DNA of 11,985 nt. It comes from Flavobacteriales bacterium. Its GTDB lineage: Bacteria > Bacteroidota > Bacteroidia > Flavobacteriales > BACL11. Position 1 is the stretch's first letter, and every line of letters starts with the position of its first letter. The position numbers and the translations under genes were made by a program. The stretch lies in the NCBI GenBank assembly GCA_018664745.1, contig JABJNS010000033.1:1-11985 (forward strand), written 5' to 3'. Positions 1 through 6,107 of the stretch are shown one piece after another. Below the pieces are notes generated by a model. The model was not told where the DNA came from, did not search any database, and was given only the letters and a program-made list of their open reading frames with translations.

Positions 1-93
1 AGAAAGATGAATGCAGTAGTGGAGCATAATGCAACACCACAAATTTTAGGAATGGTTGCTAAAGTAAAGCACTTAATAACTGTAGTAGAATAA
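1..93 (+). CDS. rpmD: 50S ribosomal protein L30, 3' end only
   Basis: The window opens inside this gene. The first frame reads 30 residues before a TAA stop, roughly the second half of a protein that is usually about 60 residues. The visible part includes NATPQILGMVAKVKHLITV, which fits the L30 C-terminus: a helix after a T-P-Q turn, then the closing beta strand. L30 binds 23S rRNA in the large subunit. The position directly before rplO is the standard spc-operon order and supports the call. The gap to rplO is 8 nt, so the two are almost certainly co-transcribed. The start codon is outside the window. Confidence 0.9.
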   Translation, partial: RKMNAVVEHNATPQILGMVAKVKHLITVVE

Positions 94-101
94 TATCAGA
101 T

Positions 102-557
102 ATGGAATTACATAATTTAAAACCTGCAAAAGGTTCAGTTAAAGGTACGAAAAGAGTAGGTAGAGGAGAAGGATCTAAGAAAGGAGGAACATCTACTAGA
201 GGACATAATGGTCAAAAATCTCGTTCAGGATATTCAAAGAAAATTGGATTTGAGGGTGGACAACAACCATTACAAAGAAGAGTACCTAAGTTTGGATTTA
301 CGAACCCAAATAGAGTTGAGTATAATGGTGTGAACTTGGATACTATCCAAGCTTTAGTTGATGCAAAGAAATTAAAGGGAACTATTGTTAAGCAAGATTT
401 GATGGATAATGGTCTTGTACAAAAAAATGATTTAGTGAAAATTTTAGGTAGAGGTGAATTAACAGCAAAATTAGATATTACTGTCAATGCATTTTCTGCA
501 ACTGCAAAGGCAGCTATTGAAAAAGCTGGAGGAACTGCAACTATTATAGAAAAGTAA
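102..557 (+). CDS. rplO: 50S ribosomal protein L15
   Basis: This 151-residue protein is L15, a large-subunit protein that reaches into 23S rRNA and acts in mid to late 50S assembly. The N-terminal third (about residues 1-60) is the typical Gly/Arg/Lys-rich extended arm, with the conserved stretches RGHNGQKSRSG (33-43) and GFEGGQQPLQRR (49-60), followed by PKFGF (62-66). The C-terminal half is the globular L18e/L15-type domain. The length is close to the E. coli protein (144). The ATG start is the one that gives the canonical N-terminus. It lies 8 nt after the L30 stop, with no Shine-Dalgarno. The stop codon is separated from the secY start by one base. Confidence 0.97.
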   Translation: MELHNLKPAKGSVKGTKRVGRGEGSKKGGTSTRGHNGQKSRSGYSKKIGFEGGQQPLQRRVPKFGFTNPNRVEYNGVNLDTIQALVDAKKLKGTIVKQDLMDNGLVQKNDLVKILGRGELTAKLDITVNAFSATAKAAIEKAGGTATIIEK

Positions 558-558
558 G

Positions 559-1896
559 ATGAGAAAATTAATAGAAACGATAAAGAATATTTGGGGAATT
601 GAGGATTTGAGAAATCGAATCTTAACTACATTAGGAATTTTAGCTATTTATAGACTAGGTACTTTTGTTGTAATTCCAGGGGTTGATCCTGCACAGCTTT
701 CCGCTTTACAGGACCAAACTGCAGATGGTCTTTTAGGTCTATTAAATATGTTTACTGGAGGTGCATTCTCACAAGCGTCAATTTTTGCTTTGGGTATTAT
801 GCCTTATATCTCTGCTTCTATTGTAATTCAATTAATGGGAATGGCAGTTCCTTATTTCCAGAAATTACAAAAAGAGGGTGAAAGTGGAAGAAGAAAAATC
901 AACAATATTACTAGATACTTAACTATCTTAATCACTGCAGGACAAGCACCTGGTTATATTGCTAACTTAAAAGCAACATTACCTGAAACGGCTTTCTTAC
1001 TTGATCCAGGAGCATTTTGGTTATCATCAATTATTATATTGGTAACAGGTACTATGTTTGTAATGTGGTTAGGAGAAAAAATTACTGATAGAGGAATTGG
1101 TAATGGTATTTCATTATTAATTATGATTGGTATTATTGCAGGTTTACCTCAATCATTAATGCAAGAATTTGTTTCTGCTTTAGGTTCTGCAGGAGGAGGT
1201 TTAGTTATTTTCTTAGTTGAAATGCTAGCTTTGTTATTTGTTATTTTAGTAACAATACTTTTAGTGCAAGGTACAAGAAGAATTCCTGTACAGTATGCTA
1301 AGAGAGTTGTTGGAAATAAACAATATGGTGGAGTAAGACAATTCATTCCTTTAAAGGTAAATGCAGCAGGAGTAATGCCAATTATCTTTGCGCAAGCAAT
1401 TATGTTTGTGCCGATTACTTTAGTTGGTTTTTCTGAAAATGAAAGCTTACAAGGTATGGCTGCAGTACTTACTGATTTCGGAGGATTCTGGTATAATTTG
1501 ATGTTCTTTGTAATGATTGTAATGTTCACTTATTTTTATACAGCAATGACTGTTAATCCTAATCAGATGGCTGATGATATGAAGAAGAATGGAGGATTTA
1601 TTCCAGGTGTAAAGCCAGGAAGGTCTACTGCTGATTATTTAGATACTGTAATGTCAAGAATTACATTGCCAGGATCTTTATTTTTAGGTTTAGTAGCTAT
1701 CTTGCCAGCATTTGCAATGGCAGGAGGAATTAACATGCAGTTCGCACAATTTTATGGTGGCACTTCATTGTTAATTTTAGTTGGGGTTATTTTAGATACC
1801 CTTCAGCAAATTGAGAGTCATTTATTAATGCGTCATTATGATGGGTTAATGGATTCAGGAAGAATTAAAGGTAAGTCTTCTGGAAGTATGATGTAA
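559..1896 (+). CDS. secY: Protein translocase channel subunit SecY
   Basis: SecY is the channel-forming subunit of the SecYEG translocon in the inner membrane, which exports or inserts unfolded proteins with SecA or the ribosome. The 445-residue protein matches the usual family length and shows about ten hydrophobic segments. The first begins near residue 21. A Gly/Leu-rich plug-like stretch lies around 56-68, followed by the second membrane segment with GIMPYISASIV (79-89). The conserved GEKITDRGIGNGIS segment is at 172-185. The cytoplasmic loop GGFIPGVKPGRST (345-357) is the region that contacts SecA and the ribosome in the family. In that loop the arginine of the usual IPGIRPG motif is lysine (K352). 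The ATG follows the rplO TAA after one base, so translation is probably coupled. Confidence 0.97.
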   Translation: MRKLIETIKNIWGIEDLRNRILTTLGILAIYRLGTFVVIPGVDPAQLSALQDQTADGLLGLLNMFTGGAFSQASIFALGIMPYISASIVIQLMGMAVPYFQKLQKEGESGRRKINNITRYLTILITAGQAPGYIANLKATLPETAFLLDPGAFWLSSIIILVTGTMFVMWLGEKITDRGIGNGISLLIMIGIIAGLPQSLMQEFVSALGSAGGGLVIFLVEMLALLFVILVTILLVQGTRRIPVQYAKRVVGNKQYGGVRQFIPLKVNAAGVMPIIFAQAIMFVPITLVGFSENESLQGMAAVLTDFGGFWYNLMFFVMIVMFTYFYTAMTVNPNQMADDMKKNGGFIPGVKPGRSTADYLDTVMSRITLPGSLFLGLVAILPAFAMAGGINMQFAQFYGGTSLLILVGVILDTLQQIESHLLMRHYDGLMDSGRIKGKSSGSMM

Positions 1897-1908
1897 TCAT
1901 ATTAGGTT

Positions 1909-2682
1909 ATGATTTATTATAAGACGGAAGAAGAGATTGAGTTAGTAAGAAAAAGTTCTTTACTTGTTGCAAAAACCCATGCTGAAATAGCAGGGCTGAT
2001 AAAACCAGGGATAACTACCCTAGCATTAGATAAAATTGCTGAAGAGTTTATCAGGGATAATGGAGGAGTTCCAGCCTTTAAAGGTTATGGAGGTTTTCCT
2101 AATACTTTATGTATGTCACCAAATGATCAAGTAGTGCATGGTATCCCAAATGATAATGTTCTTGAAAATAGCGAAATATTATCTGTGGATTGTGGAGTAG
2201 TGATGAATGGCTATTATGGTGATTCTGCTTTTACCTATGAAGTTGGTGAATTAGATGCTGAAACAAAACAATTACTTAAAGTAACAAAAGAGTCACTTTA
2301 TAAAGGAATTGAACAAGCAGTTGCCGGAAATAGAATTGGTGATATTGGTTATGCCGTACAGCAATATGCTGAAAGCTTCGGATATGGTGTGGTTAGAGAA
2401 TTGGTTGGTCATGGTTTAGGTAAAAACTTACATGAGTCGCCAGAAGTACCTAATTACGGAAGAAGAGGAAGAGGGGTTATGCTTAAAGAAGGATTAGTTA
2501 TTGCGATTGAGCCAATGATTAATATGGGAACTAGGCGAATTACGCAACATAATGATGGTTGGACAATAACAACTAATGATAATAAACCATCTGCACATTT
2601 TGAACATACAATTGTAGTTCGAAAAGGAAAAGCAGAGATATTATCAAGTTTTGAAGAAATAGAAAAAAAGATAAATGGCTAA
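1909..2682 (+). CDS. map: Type I methionine aminopeptidase
   Basis: This cytosolic metalloenzyme removes the initiator methionine from nascent proteins whose second residue is small. The 257-residue length is that of the short bacterial type I enzymes without a zinc-finger extension. The pita-bread fold metal ligands are all visible: D94, D105, H168, E201 and E232. The conserved histidines H77 (VVHGIP) and H175 (NLHESP) are also present. Placing map between secY and infA, without adk in between, is a common arrangement in Bacteroidota. The ATG lies 12 nt after secY. The 3' end overlaps the infA start by 8 nt. Confidence 0.97.
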   Translation: MIYYKTEEEIELVRKSSLLVAKTHAEIAGLIKPGITTLALDKIAEEFIRDNGGVPAFKGYGGFPNTLCMSPNDQVVHGIPNDNVLENSEILSVDCGVVMNGYYGDSAFTYEVGELDAETKQLLKVTKESLYKGIEQAVAGNRIGDIGYAVQQYAESFGYGVVRELVGHGLGKNLHESPEVPNYGRRGRGVMLKEGLVIAIEPMINMGTRRITQHNDGWTITTNDNKPSAHFEHTIVVRKGKAEILSSFEEIEKKING

Positions 2683-2890
2683 ACAAGCTAACATAGAACT
2701 AGATGGAACGATTACAAAAGCATTGTCAAATGCTATGTTTCGTGTAGAATTGGAAAATGGGCATGAGGTAGTGGCACATATTTCAGGGAAGATGAGAAAA
2801 TTCTATATTAAATTGTTACCAGGTGATAAGGTAAAGATGGAGATGTCACCATATGATTTGACAAAGGGAAGAATAACGTATAGGTACTAA
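2675..2890 (+). CDS. infA: Translation initiation factor IF-1
   Basis: IF-1 binds the A site of the 30S subunit and works with IF-2 and IF-3 in start-codon selection. The 71-residue protein is one OB-fold domain of normal length. It has the hallmark stretches GTITKALSNAMFRVELENGH (11-30), HISGKMRK (35-42) and the C-terminal SPYDLTKGRITYRY (58-71). The start codon sits inside the last codons of map in another frame (8-nt overlap), which suggests translational coupling. rpmJ begins 14 nt downstream. Confidence 0.97.
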   Translation: MAKQANIELDGTITKALSNAMFRVELENGHEVVAHISGKMRKFYIKLLPGDKVKMEMSPYDLTKGRITYRY

Positions 2891-2904
2891 TAAAATAAAT
2901 TAAA

Positions 2905-3021
2905 ATGAAAGTACGAGCATCAGTAAAAAAAAGAAGTGAAGATTGCAAGATCGTCAAAAGAAAAGGACGAGTTTATGTAATTAATAAGAAGAACCCAAGG
3001 TATAAACAAAGACAAGGTTAA
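2905..3021 (+). CDS. rpmJ: 50S ribosomal protein L36, zinc-ligand-poor form
   Basis: This 38-codon gene lies in the infA-rpsM gap. Its product starts MKVRASVKKRSEDCK and ends NPRYKQRQG, which are the conserved L36 termini. L36 is the smallest 50S protein and helps stabilise 23S rRNA folding. The classical form holds zinc with three cysteines and one histidine (E. coli C11, C14, C27, H33). Here those positions are S11, C14, N27 and Y33, so only one ligand remains and zinc binding is not expected. This is the so-called C-minus type. The ATG lies 14 nt after infA behind an A/T-only leader. The stop is 2 nt before rpsM. Confidence 0.95.
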   Translation: MKVRASVKKRSEDCKIVKRKGRVYVINKKNPRYKQRQG

Positions 3022-3023
3022 GA

Positions 3024-3392
3024 ATGGCAAGAATTAAAGGTATTGATTTACCAAAAAATAAAAGAGGAGTTATTGGTTTAACTTACATTTATGGAATTGG
3101 TCCATCTTTTGCAGTAGCAATTTTAGATGAAGCAAAAGTTTCTCATGACACTAAAGTTCAAGATTGGACGGATGAAGAAACTAATTCTATTAGAGAGATC
3201 ATTGGTGAAAAATTTACTGTTGAAGGTGAATTAAGAGCTGAAACAAAAATGAACATTAAGAGATTAATGGATATTGGTTGTTACAGAGGTATTCGTCACA
3301 GAATGGGACTTCCTTTAAGAGGACAAAGAACAAAAAACAATTCTAGAACCAGAAAAGGGAAAAGAAAAACTGTTGCTAATAAAAAGAAATAG
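3024..3392 (+). CDS. rpsM: 30S ribosomal protein S13
   Basis: S13 sits in the head of the small subunit. It contacts 16S rRNA, S19 and the P-site tRNA, and takes part in intersubunit bridges with the 50S. The 122-residue protein starts MARIKGIDLP, has the helix-two-turn-helix segment with YIYGIGPSFA (21-30), and carries the conserved CYRGIRHRMGLPLRGQRT motif (86-103). It ends in a lysine/arginine-rich tail that reaches toward the decoding site in known structures. The start lies only 2 nt after the rpmJ stop, so there is no separate leader of the kind that carries the S4-binding pseudoknot before rpsM in E. coli. Confidence 0.97.
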   Translation: MARIKGIDLPKNKRGVIGLTYIYGIGPSFAVAILDEAKVSHDTKVQDWTDEETNSIREIIGEKFTVEGELRAETKMNIKRLMDIGCYRGIRHRMGLPLRGQRTKNNSRTRKGKRKTVANKKK

Positions 3393-3401
3393 TAGATAAT
3401 T

Positions 3402-3782
3402 ATGGCTAAAACAACAAAAAAGAACACGGTAAGAGTTGAAGCTGAAGGGCAAGCGCACATTCAGGCAACTTTTAATAACATTATTATTTCACTTACCAAT
3501 AAAGGAGGACAAGTTATTTCTTGGTCTTCAGCAGGTAAAATGGGATTCAGAGGTTCAAAAAAGAATACTCCTTATGCTGCACAAATGGCTGCTGAGGATT
3601 GCTCAAAAGTAGCACTTGAAAAAGGGTTAAAAAGAGTAAAGGTTTATGTGAAAGGACCTGGTCAAGGTAGAGAGTCTGCTATCAGAACGATTCATAATTC
3701 TGGTATCATTGTTACTGAGATTGTAGATGTTACACCATTGCCACACAATGGATGTCGTCCACCGAAAAAGAGAAGAGTTTAA
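3402..3782 (+). CDS. rpsK: 30S ribosomal protein S11
   Basis: S11 lies on the platform of the 30S subunit near the mRNA exit and the E site. The 126-residue protein has the expected FNNIIISLTNKGG (24-36), WSSAGKMGFRGSKK (41-54) and GPGQGRESAIR (85-95) motifs. The C-terminus, PHNGCRPPKKRRV, is nearly identical to that of other bacteria. Its Asn116-Gly117 corresponds to the site known in E. coli to form isoaspartate. The gene follows rpsM by 9 nt and precedes rpsD by 24 nt. Confidence 0.97.
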   Translation: MAKTTKKNTVRVEAEGQAHIQATFNNIIISLTNKGGQVISWSSAGKMGFRGSKKNTPYAAQMAAEDCSKVALEKGLKRVKVYVKGPGQGRESAIRTIHNSGIIVTEIVDVTPLPHNGCRPPKKRRV

Positions 3783-3806
3783 TATATTTATAATTAAGAT
3801 AAAGAC

Positions 3807-4412
3807 ATGGCAAGATATACAGGCCCAACATCAAGAATTGCAAGAAGATTTGGAGAACCAATTTTTGGCCCAGATAAAGCATTAGCTAAAAAAGCTTACG
3901 GTCCAGGACAGCACGGTAACCAAAGAAGGAGAGGTAAACAATCCGAATATGGTGTGCAATTAATGGAAAAACAAAAAGCTAAGTTTACTTATGGTATTTT
4001 AGAGAAACAATTCTCTAACTTATTTAAAGAAGCACTTAGAAGAAAAGGAGTAACTGGTGAAAATTTATTACAAATGTGTGAATTGCGTTTGGATAATGTA
4101 GTATTCCGTTTAGGAATTGCACCAACAAGAAGAGCTGCTCGTCAGTTAGTTACTCATAAGCACATTACTGTTAATGGAGCGAATGTAAATATTCCTTCAT
4201 ATGCTTTAAAAGTAGGTGATATCGTTTCAGTGCGTGCGCGTTCAAAATCTTTAGAAACAATCACAAATTCAATTACTGCTAGTCCTAATCAAATGGAATG
4301 GTTAGAATGGAATGGAGAAACTCAATTAGGTAAAGTTGTTGCTGCACCTGAAAGAATTCAAATTCCTGAAAACATCAAGGAGCAATTAATTGTTGAATTG
4401 TACTCTAAATAA
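3807..4412 (+). CDS. rpsD: 30S ribosomal protein S4, cysteine-poor form
   Basis: S4 is a primary 16S rRNA binder that starts assembly of the 30S body, and it helps form the mRNA entry channel. The 201-residue protein has the N-terminal S4 region (about 1-92), with YGPGQHG (31-37) and SEYGVQLMEKQK (46-57). It is followed by the S4 RNA-binding domain at about 93-156 (RLDNVVFRLG, TRRAARQLVTHKHI) and the conserved C-terminus LIVELYSK. Some bacteria have a four-cysteine zinc site near the N-terminus. This protein's only cysteine is C91, so it is a zinc-free form. In E. coli S4 also represses its own operon, but no such target is recognised here. Confidence 0.97.
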   Translation: MARYTGPTSRIARRFGEPIFGPDKALAKKAYGPGQHGNQRRRGKQSEYGVQLMEKQKAKFTYGILEKQFSNLFKEALRRKGVTGENLLQMCELRLDNVVFRLGIAPTRRAARQLVTHKHITVNGANVNIPSYALKVGDIVSVRARSKSLETITNSITASPNQMEWLEWNGETQLGKVVAAPERIQIPENIKEQLIVELYSK

Positions 4413-4435
4413 GAATAATTAAAAAAATAAAAAAT

Positions 4436-5419
4436 ATGCCAATCTTAGATTTTCAAAAGCCGGATGAGGTAGTAATGATTAATGAAGCAGCTAACCAAGG
4501 AAACTTTGAGTTCCGTCCGTTAGAGCCAGGTTATGGTTTAACTGTAGGGAATGCTTTAAGAAGAGTTTTATTATCTTCTTTAGAGGGTTATGCTATTACA
4601 TCAATCAGAATTACAGGTGTTGAGCATGAATTCACTACTGTTGAAGGTGTTGTACAAGATGTTACTGAAATTATCTTGAACCTTAAACAAGTAAGATTTA
4701 AACAACAAATTGAAACGGTTGAATCAGAAATTGCTACTTTAAAAGTTAGCAAAAGTGATGTAGTTAATGCTGCTAATTTAGCAAGTAGCTTATCTAATTT
4801 CCAAGTGTTAAATCCTGAGCAAGTTATTTGTGAATTGGATAAGAAAGTAACATTTGAAATGGAATTTACAATTGCTAAAGGTAGAGGGTATGTAGCTGCT
4901 GAAGCAAATGAGATTGAAGATGCACCAATAGGAACAATTGCTATTGATTCTATCTTTACTCCTATAAAAAATGTAAATTATAATGTTGAGAATTACAGAG
5001 TTGGTCAAAAAACTGATTTTGAAAAGTTAAACTTAAACATTACTACTGACGGATCAATTGAGCCAAAACAAGCATTAACTGAAGCGTCTAAAATCTTAAT
5101 CCAACACTTTATGTTGTTCTCTGATGAAAAAATCAGTTTAGAAGAAGATACAGTTGAAGAATTTGATGAGGATACTTTACACATGCGTCAGTTATTAAAA
5201 ACTGAACTTACTGAGTTTGGTTTATCAGTAAGAGCATTGAACTGCTTAAAAACTGCAGAAGTATTTACATTAGGAGAATTAGTTTCTTTCAAAAAATCTG
5301 ATATGTTAAAATTCAGAAACTTTGGTAAGAAATCACTTTCAGAATTAGAAGATTTAATAGAAGAAAAAGGATTAACTTTCGGTTTTGATACTGTAAAGTA
5401 TAATTTAGATAACGAATAG
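4436..5419 (+). CDS. rpoA: DNA-directed RNA polymerase alpha subunit
   Basis: The alpha dimer is the scaffold for assembling beta and beta' in RNA polymerase, and its C-terminal domain contacts promoter UP elements and activators. The 327-residue length is normal. The N-terminal assembly domain covers about residues 1-232 and includes the dimer and core-binding motif GNALRRVLLSS (38-48). An acidic linker (about 233-247) leads to the C-terminal domain (about 250-320). That domain has VRALNCLK (265-272), where R266 and N269 match the DNA-contacting R265 and N268 of E. coli, and NFGKKSLSELEDL (295-307). It lies between rpsD (23 nt, A-rich) and rplQ (4 nt), as in most bacteria. Confidence 0.98.
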   Translation: MPILDFQKPDEVVMINEAANQGNFEFRPLEPGYGLTVGNALRRVLLSSLEGYAITSIRITGVEHEFTTVEGVVQDVTEIILNLKQVRFKQQIETVESEIATLKVSKSDVVNAANLASSLSNFQVLNPEQVICELDKKVTFEMEFTIAKGRGYVAAEANEIEDAPIGTIAIDSIFTPIKNVNYNVENYRVGQKTDFEKLNLNITTDGSIEPKQALTEASKILIQHFMLFSDEKISLEEDTVEEFDEDTLHMRQLLKTELTEFGLSVRALNCLKTAEVFTLGELVSFKKSDMLKFRNFGKKSLSELEDLIEEKGLTFGFDTVKYNLDNE

Positions 5420-5423
5420 AACA

Positions 5424-6029
5424 ATGAGACACGGAAAGAAATTTAACCATTTAAGTAGAAAAGCTGCTCACAGAAAAGCAATGCTTGCTAACATGGCATG
5501 TTCATTAATTGAGCATAAAAGAATTAAAACTACTTTAGCGAAAGCAAAAGCACTAAGAGTATATGTAGAGCCTTTGATTACAAAATCAAAAGATGATACT
5601 ACACACTCAAGAAGAACTGTATTTTCTTACTTAAAGCAAAAAGAAGCAATTACCGAATTATTTGGTGATGTAGCTGCTAAAATTGCTGATAGACCAGGAG
5701 GATACACTAGAATCTTGAAGTTAAGCAATCGTTTAGGAGATAATGCACAAATGGCATTTATTGAGTTAGTAGACTATAATGAAGAGTATACAACTGATAA
5801 ACCTAAGCGTAAAAAAGCAAGAAGAGCTAAGTCTAAAAAAGTTGAAGCTGTAGCTCCTGCTGTTGAAGAAGCAGTAGTTGTTGAGGAAGCTCCAAAGACT
5901 GAAGAAGTTGCTGAAGTAAAAGCTGAAGAAGTAGTAGCTGAAACTCCTGTTGTTGAAGAAGCTCCTGCTGTAGAAGAAACTAAAGAAGAAGCAGATAACT
6001 CTGAAAAGAAAGAAGAAAAAGGAGAGTAG
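5424..6029 (+). CDS. rplQ: 50S ribosomal protein L17 with long acidic C-terminal tail
   Basis: Residues 1 to about 125 are a complete L17 domain: MRHGKKFNHLSRKAAHRKAM at the start, the LIEHKRIKTTLAKAKALR region (28-45), and RPGGYTRILKLSNRLGDNAQMA in pieces over 90-111. L17 lies near the polypeptide exit of the 50S subunit. The protein continues to 201 residues, whereas the E. coli protein has about 127. The extra part begins with a very basic stretch (KPKRKKARRAKSKK, 126-139). It then becomes an Ala/Glu/Val/Pro low-complexity tail (140-201) with imperfect repeats such as VVEEAP, which looks disordered. Similar tails are known in Bacteroidota L17. The gene starts 4 nt after rpoA and appears to be the last gene of the ribosomal operon. 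Confidence 0.96.
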   Translation: MRHGKKFNHLSRKAAHRKAMLANMACSLIEHKRIKTTLAKAKALRVYVEPLITKSKDDTTHSRRTVFSYLKQKEAITELFGDVAAKIADRPGGYTRILKLSNRLGDNAQMAFIELVDYNEEYTTDKPKRKKARRAKSKKVEAVAPAVEEAVVVEEAPKTEEVAEVKAEEVVAETPVVEEAPAVEETKEEADNSEKKEEKGE

Positions 6030-6033
6030 TCAA

Positions 6034-6064
6034 TACCTTCTTTTTATGATATCAAAAAAGGGTA
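6034..6064 (+). promoter_or_regulatory. Possible alternative (antiterminator-like) hairpin after rplQ
   Basis: Bases 6034-6044 can pair with 6054-6064. This gives six pairs (one of them G-U), a C-A mismatch at 6040/6058, then four A-U pairs, around a 9-nt loop. The 3' arm is the same sequence as the 5' arm of the terminator hairpin at 6054-6089, so the two folds exclude each other. It begins 4 nt after the rplQ stop codon. Whether it forms in the cell is inference. The stem is weak and A/U-rich, so it may be chance. Confidence 0.25.
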
Positions 6065-6090
6065 AAGCTTAAGGGTTTTATCCTTTTTTT
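6054..6090 (+). terminator. Intrinsic terminator-like hairpin between rplQ and carA
   Basis: Bases 6054-6066 pair with 6077-6089 over 13 positions: six A-T pairs, two G-C pairs, one G-U, then four A/T pairs. The loop is 10 nt (6067-6076). The 3' arm runs into seven T residues (6084-6090). The position, 24 nt after the rplQ stop, is right for the end of the ribosomal operon. The stem is A/T-rich with only two G-C pairs, so termination is probably partial and read-through into carA is plausible. The A-tract on the 5' side would also give a T-tract on the opposite strand. Confidence 0.65.
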
Positions 6091-6107
6091 ATAAATTAAA
6101 ATAACAG

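Noticed and set aside
1149..1529. 126-codon minus-strand open frame inside secY
   Set aside because: It is fully antisense to a strongly conserved gene. Its product has no recognisable motif and the composition of a reverse shadow.
5799..6026. Tandem DNA repeat or mobile insertion in the 3' part of rplQ
   Set aside because: The repetition is an imperfect amino-acid bias (Ala/Glu/Val) in frame with L17. There are no clean nucleotide repeats, inverted ends or frame breaks.
6030..6107. Promoter for carA in the rplQ-carA gap
   Set aside because: The gap is mostly hairpin sequence and T/A runs. No TAnnTTTG with a TTG partner was found, so I cannot support a promoter.
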